Positions 60,682 through 64,000 of a stretch of 64,000 nt of DNA are shown piece after piece; position 1 is the first letter of the stretch; each line of letters opens with the position of its first letter. Origin of the DNA: Amblyomma americanum (taxonomy: Eukaryota > Arthropoda > Arachnida > Ixodida > Ixodidae); NCBI RefSeq assembly GCF_052857255.1, contig NW_027526650.1, positions 118,134-182,133 of the forward strand, given 5' to 3'. The notes under the pieces are model-generated. The model had not been told where the DNA came from. It saw only the letters and a list, made by a program, of their open reading frames with translations, and did not search any database. The position numbers and the translations under genes were made by a program.

Positions 60682-63054
60682 GATGTGTTGTGATTTAGCT
60701 CGTTTCGGACTAAAACAGCTTGTTTCGTTGTTTTAAGCACGAATACATGCTTTTCGCGCAGTTATAAGAGAAAAAGTTTAGACGCGTATCAGAGGAACAC
60801 TTGTAAAAACCGATGTGTTGTGATTTAGCTCGTTTCGGACTAAAAAAGCTTGTTTAGTTGTATTAAGCACGAATACATGCTTTTCGCGCAGTTATAAGAG
60901 AAAAAGCTTTGACGAGTATCACGTGGATACTTGTAAAACCGATGTGTTCAGATATAGCTCGTTTCGGTCGAACACAGCTTGTTTCGTTGTATTATGCACA
61001 AATACATGCTTTTCGCGCAGTTATAAGAGAAAAAGCTTTGACGAGTATCACGTGGATACTTGTAAAACCGATGTGTTCAGATATAGCTCGTTTCGGTCTA
61101 ACACAGCTTGTTTCGTTGGATTAATCACGAATACATGCTTTTCGCGCAGTTATAAGAGAAAAAGTTGACGCGTATGTGTTGACTTTGATGTGTTCAGATT
61201 TAGCTCGTTTCTGTCTAACACAGCTCGTTTCGTTGGATTAAGCAGGAATACATGCTTTTCGCGCAGTTATAAGTGAAAATGTTTTGACGCGTATCTGAGG
61301 AAAACTTGTAAAACCGATGTGTTGTGATTTACCTCGTTTCGGTCTAAAACAGCTTGTTTCGTTGGATTAAGCACGAATACATGCTTTTCGCGCAGTTATA
61401 AGAGAAAAAGTTTTGACGCGTATCACGTGGATACTTGTAATACCGATGTGTTCAGATATAGCTCGTTTTGGTATAAAACAGCTTGTTTCGTTGTTTTAAG
61501 CACGAATACATGCTTTTCGCGCAGTTATATAAAAATGTTTTGACGCGTATTAGAGGGACACTTGTAAAACCGATGTGTTGTGATTTAGCTCGTTTCGGTC
61601 TAAAACAGCTTGTTTCGTTGTAATAAGCACGAATACATGCTTTTCGCGCAGTTATAAGAGAAAAAGTTTTGACGCGTATCAGAGGAAAACTTGTAAAACC
61701 GATGTGTTGTGATTTAGCTCGTTTCGGTCTAAAACAGCTTGTTTCGTTGGATTAATCAAGAATACATGCTTTTCGCGCAGTTATAAGAGAAAAAGTTTTG
61801 ACGCGTATCAGAGGAACACTTGTAAAACCGATGTGTTGTGATTTAGCTCGTTTCGGTCTAAAACCGCTTGTTTCGATGCTTTAAGCACGAATACATGCTT
61901 TTCGCGCAGTTATAGAAGAAAACGTTTTGACGCGTATTATAGGGAGACTTGTAAAACCGATGAGCTGTGATTTAGCTCGTTTCGGTCTAAAACAGCTTGT
62001 TTTGTTGTTTTAAGCACGAATACATGCTTTTCGCGCAGGTATAGAAGAAAACGTTTTGACGCGTATTAGGGAGACTTGTAAAACCGATGTGTTGTGATTT
62101 AGCTCGTTTCGGTCTAAAACAGCTTGTTTCGTTGTATTAAGCACGAATACATGCTTTTCGCGCAGTTTAAGAGAAAAAGTTTTGACGCGTATCAGAGGAA
62201 CACTCGTAAAACCAATGTGTTGTGATTTAGCTCGTTTCGGTCTAAAACAGCTTGTTTCGTTGGATTAATCACGAATACATGCTTTTCGCGCAGTTATAAG
62301 AGAAAAAGTTGACGCGTATGTGTTGACGTTGATGTGTTCAGATTTAGCTCGTTTCTGTCTAACACAGCTTGTTTCGTTGGATTAAGCAGGAATACAAGCT
62401 TTTCGCGCAGTTATAAGAGAAAAAGTTTTGACGCGTATCTGAGGAAAACTTGTAAAACCGATGTGTTGTGATTTACCTCGTTTCGGTCTAAAAGAGCTTG
62501 TTTCGTTGGATTAAGCACGAATACATGCTTTTCGCGCAGTTATAAGAGAAAAAGTTTTGACGCGTATCACGTGGATACTTGTAAAACCGGTGTTGTGATT
62601 TAGCTCGTTTCGGTCTAAAACAGCTTGTTTCGTTGTTTTAAGCACGAATACATGCTTTTCGCGCAGTTTTAAGAGAAAAAGTTTTGACCCTTATCAGAGG
62701 AACACTCGTAAAACCAATGTGTTGTGATTTAGCTCGTTTCGGTCTAAAACAGCTTGTTTCGTTGGATTAATCAAGAATACATGCTTTTCGTGCAGTTATA
62801 AGAGAAAAAGTTTTGACGCGTATCAGAGGAACACTTGTAAAACCGATGTGTTGTGATTTAGCTCGTTTCGGTCTAAAACCGCTTGTTTCGATGCTTTAAG
62901 CACGAATACATGCTTTTCGCGCAGTTATAGAAGAAAACGTTTTGACGCGTATTAGGGAGACTTGTAAAACTGATGTGTTGTGATTTAGCTCGTTTCGGTC
63001 TAAAACAGCTTGTTTCGTTGTATTAAGCACGAATACATGCTTTTCGCGCAGTTA
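60682..63054 (+). repeat. 3175-bp higher-order unit, copy C (incomplete)
   Basis: Matches copy B up to about 63054. There the expected GTTATAGAAG monomer is replaced by GTTATAAGAG and the following subtype order changes, so about 0.8 kb of the unit is missing or replaced. Confidence 0.9.
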
Positions 63055-63349
63055 TAAGAGAAAAAGTTTTGACGCGTATCAGAGGAAAACTTGTAAAACC
63101 GATGTGTTGTGATTTAGCTCGTTTCGGTCTAAAACAGCTTGTTTCGTTGTATTAAGCACGAATACATGCTTTTCGCGCAGTTTAAGAGAAAAAGTTTTGA
63201 CGCGTATCAGAGGAACACTCGTAAAACCAATGTGTTGTGATTTAGCTCGTTTCGGTCTAAAACAGCTTGTTTCGTTGGATTAATCACGAATACATGCTTT
63301 TCGCGCAGTTATAAGAGAAAAAGTTGACGCGTATGTGTTGACGTTGATG

Positions 63350-63365
63350 TGTTCAGATTTCTGTC
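63350..63365 (+). repeat. monomer with a 9-bp internal deletion
   Basis: The sequence reads CAGATTTCTGTCTAAC, whereas all sister monomers read CAGATTTAGCTCGTTTCTG at this place. The nine missing bases AGCTCGTTT lie between two TTT runs, which fits slippage between short direct repeats. It is the only such deletion I noticed in the window. Confidence 0.85.
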
Positions 63366-64000
63366 TAACACAGCTTGTTTCGTTGGATTAAGCAGGAATA
63401 CATGCTTTTCGCGCAGTTATAGAAGAAAAAGTTTTGACGCGTATTAGAGGGACACTTGTAAAACCGATGTGTTGTGATTTATCTCGTTTCGGACTAAAAC
63501 AGCTTGTTTCGTTGTTTTAAGCACGAATACATGCTTTTCGCGCAGTTATAAGAGAAAAAGTTTAGACGCGTATCAGAGGAACACTCGTAAAACCAATGTG
63601 TTGTGATTTAGCTCGTTTCGGTCTAAAACAGCTTGTTTCGTTGGATTAATCACGAATACATGCTTTTCGCGCAGTTATAAGAGAAAAAGTTGACGCGTAT
63701 GTGTTGACGTTGATGTGTTCAGATTTAGCTCGTTTCTGTCTAACACAGCTTGTTTCGTTGGATTAAGCAGGAATACAAGCTTTTCGCGCAGTTATAAGAG
63801 AAAAAGTTTTGACGCGTATCTGAGGAAAACTTGTAAAACCGATGTGTTGTGATTTACCTCGTTTCGGTCTAAAAGAGCTTGTTTCGTTGGATTAAGCACG
63901 AATACATGCTTTTCGCGCAGTTATAAGAGAAAAAGTTTTGACGCGTATCACGTGGATACTTGTAAAACCGGTGTTGTGATTTAGCTCGTTTCGGTCTAAA

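Larger units (their letters stand above)
57507..64000 (+). repeat. 129-bp satellite array, right block
   Basis: The same satellite resumes directly after the retrotransposon, in the same orientation and at the next base of the interrupted monomer, and runs off the window end. It holds about 50 monomers. The first 3175 bp (57507-60681) and the following stretch to about 63054 are two further copies of the higher-order unit that also lies left of the insertion. After about 63055 the order changes and resembles the stretch near 49240-49550 before new combinations appear. No gene is visible. Confidence 0.97.

Noticed and set aside
1..64000. CENP-B box in the monomer
   Set aside because: TTCG occurs several times per monomer, but none is followed at the right spacing by the A and CGGG needed for the box.
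1..64000. Telomeric repeat or rDNA spacer
   Set aside because: There are no short TTAGG-type arrays and no rRNA-like sequence; the unit is a 129-bp satellite throughout.

Overview
The window is almost entirely one tandem satellite DNA, interrupted once by a non-LTR retrotransposon. It looks like heterochromatin of a eukaryote (pericentromeric, subtelomeric or a similar satellite block). The retrotransposon has an ORF1p-like protein, an AP-endonuclease plus reverse-transcriptase ORF2 without RNase H, an AATAAA signal and a (TGA)n tail. These place it in the CR1/L2/Jockey group of LINEs. Its protein style and 3' UTR resemble elements common in arthropods, especially chelicerates such as ticks, but that host guess is from memory of families and is weak. 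I see no host protein-coding gene, rRNA, tRNA or CRISPR array.

Layout: (1) 1-53759, a direct tandem array of a roughly 129-bp monomer, all in one orientation, about 420 copies. (2) 53760-57506, a 3747-bp insertion: a 5'-truncated LINE on the + strand with partial ORF1, a complete 942-residue ORF2, a short 3' UTR and a TGA microsatellite tail. (3) 57507-64000, the same satellite resuming at exactly the next base of the interrupted monomer, about 50 more copies.

The satellite is not a uniform array. Monomer subtypes differ mainly in a linker of about 10-12 bp between ACGCGT and CTTGTAAAAC, and their order is repeated in multi-monomer blocks. Offsets at which long stretches match are 8183, about 2563/2434, 7693, 9105, 1412, 5763, 5507, 5068, 1644, 3680 and 3175 bp. 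Block size and offset change along the window, and several junctions are visible chimeric monomers. This is the pattern expected from repeated unequal exchange and segmental amplification rather than one fixed higher-order unit. The cleanest local unit is 3175 bp (about 25 monomers), present three times around the retrotransposon; the LINE sits in only one junction, so it arrived after that amplification.

The many short open frames in the satellite arise because the commonest monomer length (129) is divisible by three. They are treated as non-coding. All counts and offsets were obtained by reading and hand comparison, so block edges are good to a few tens of bases unless stated as exact.
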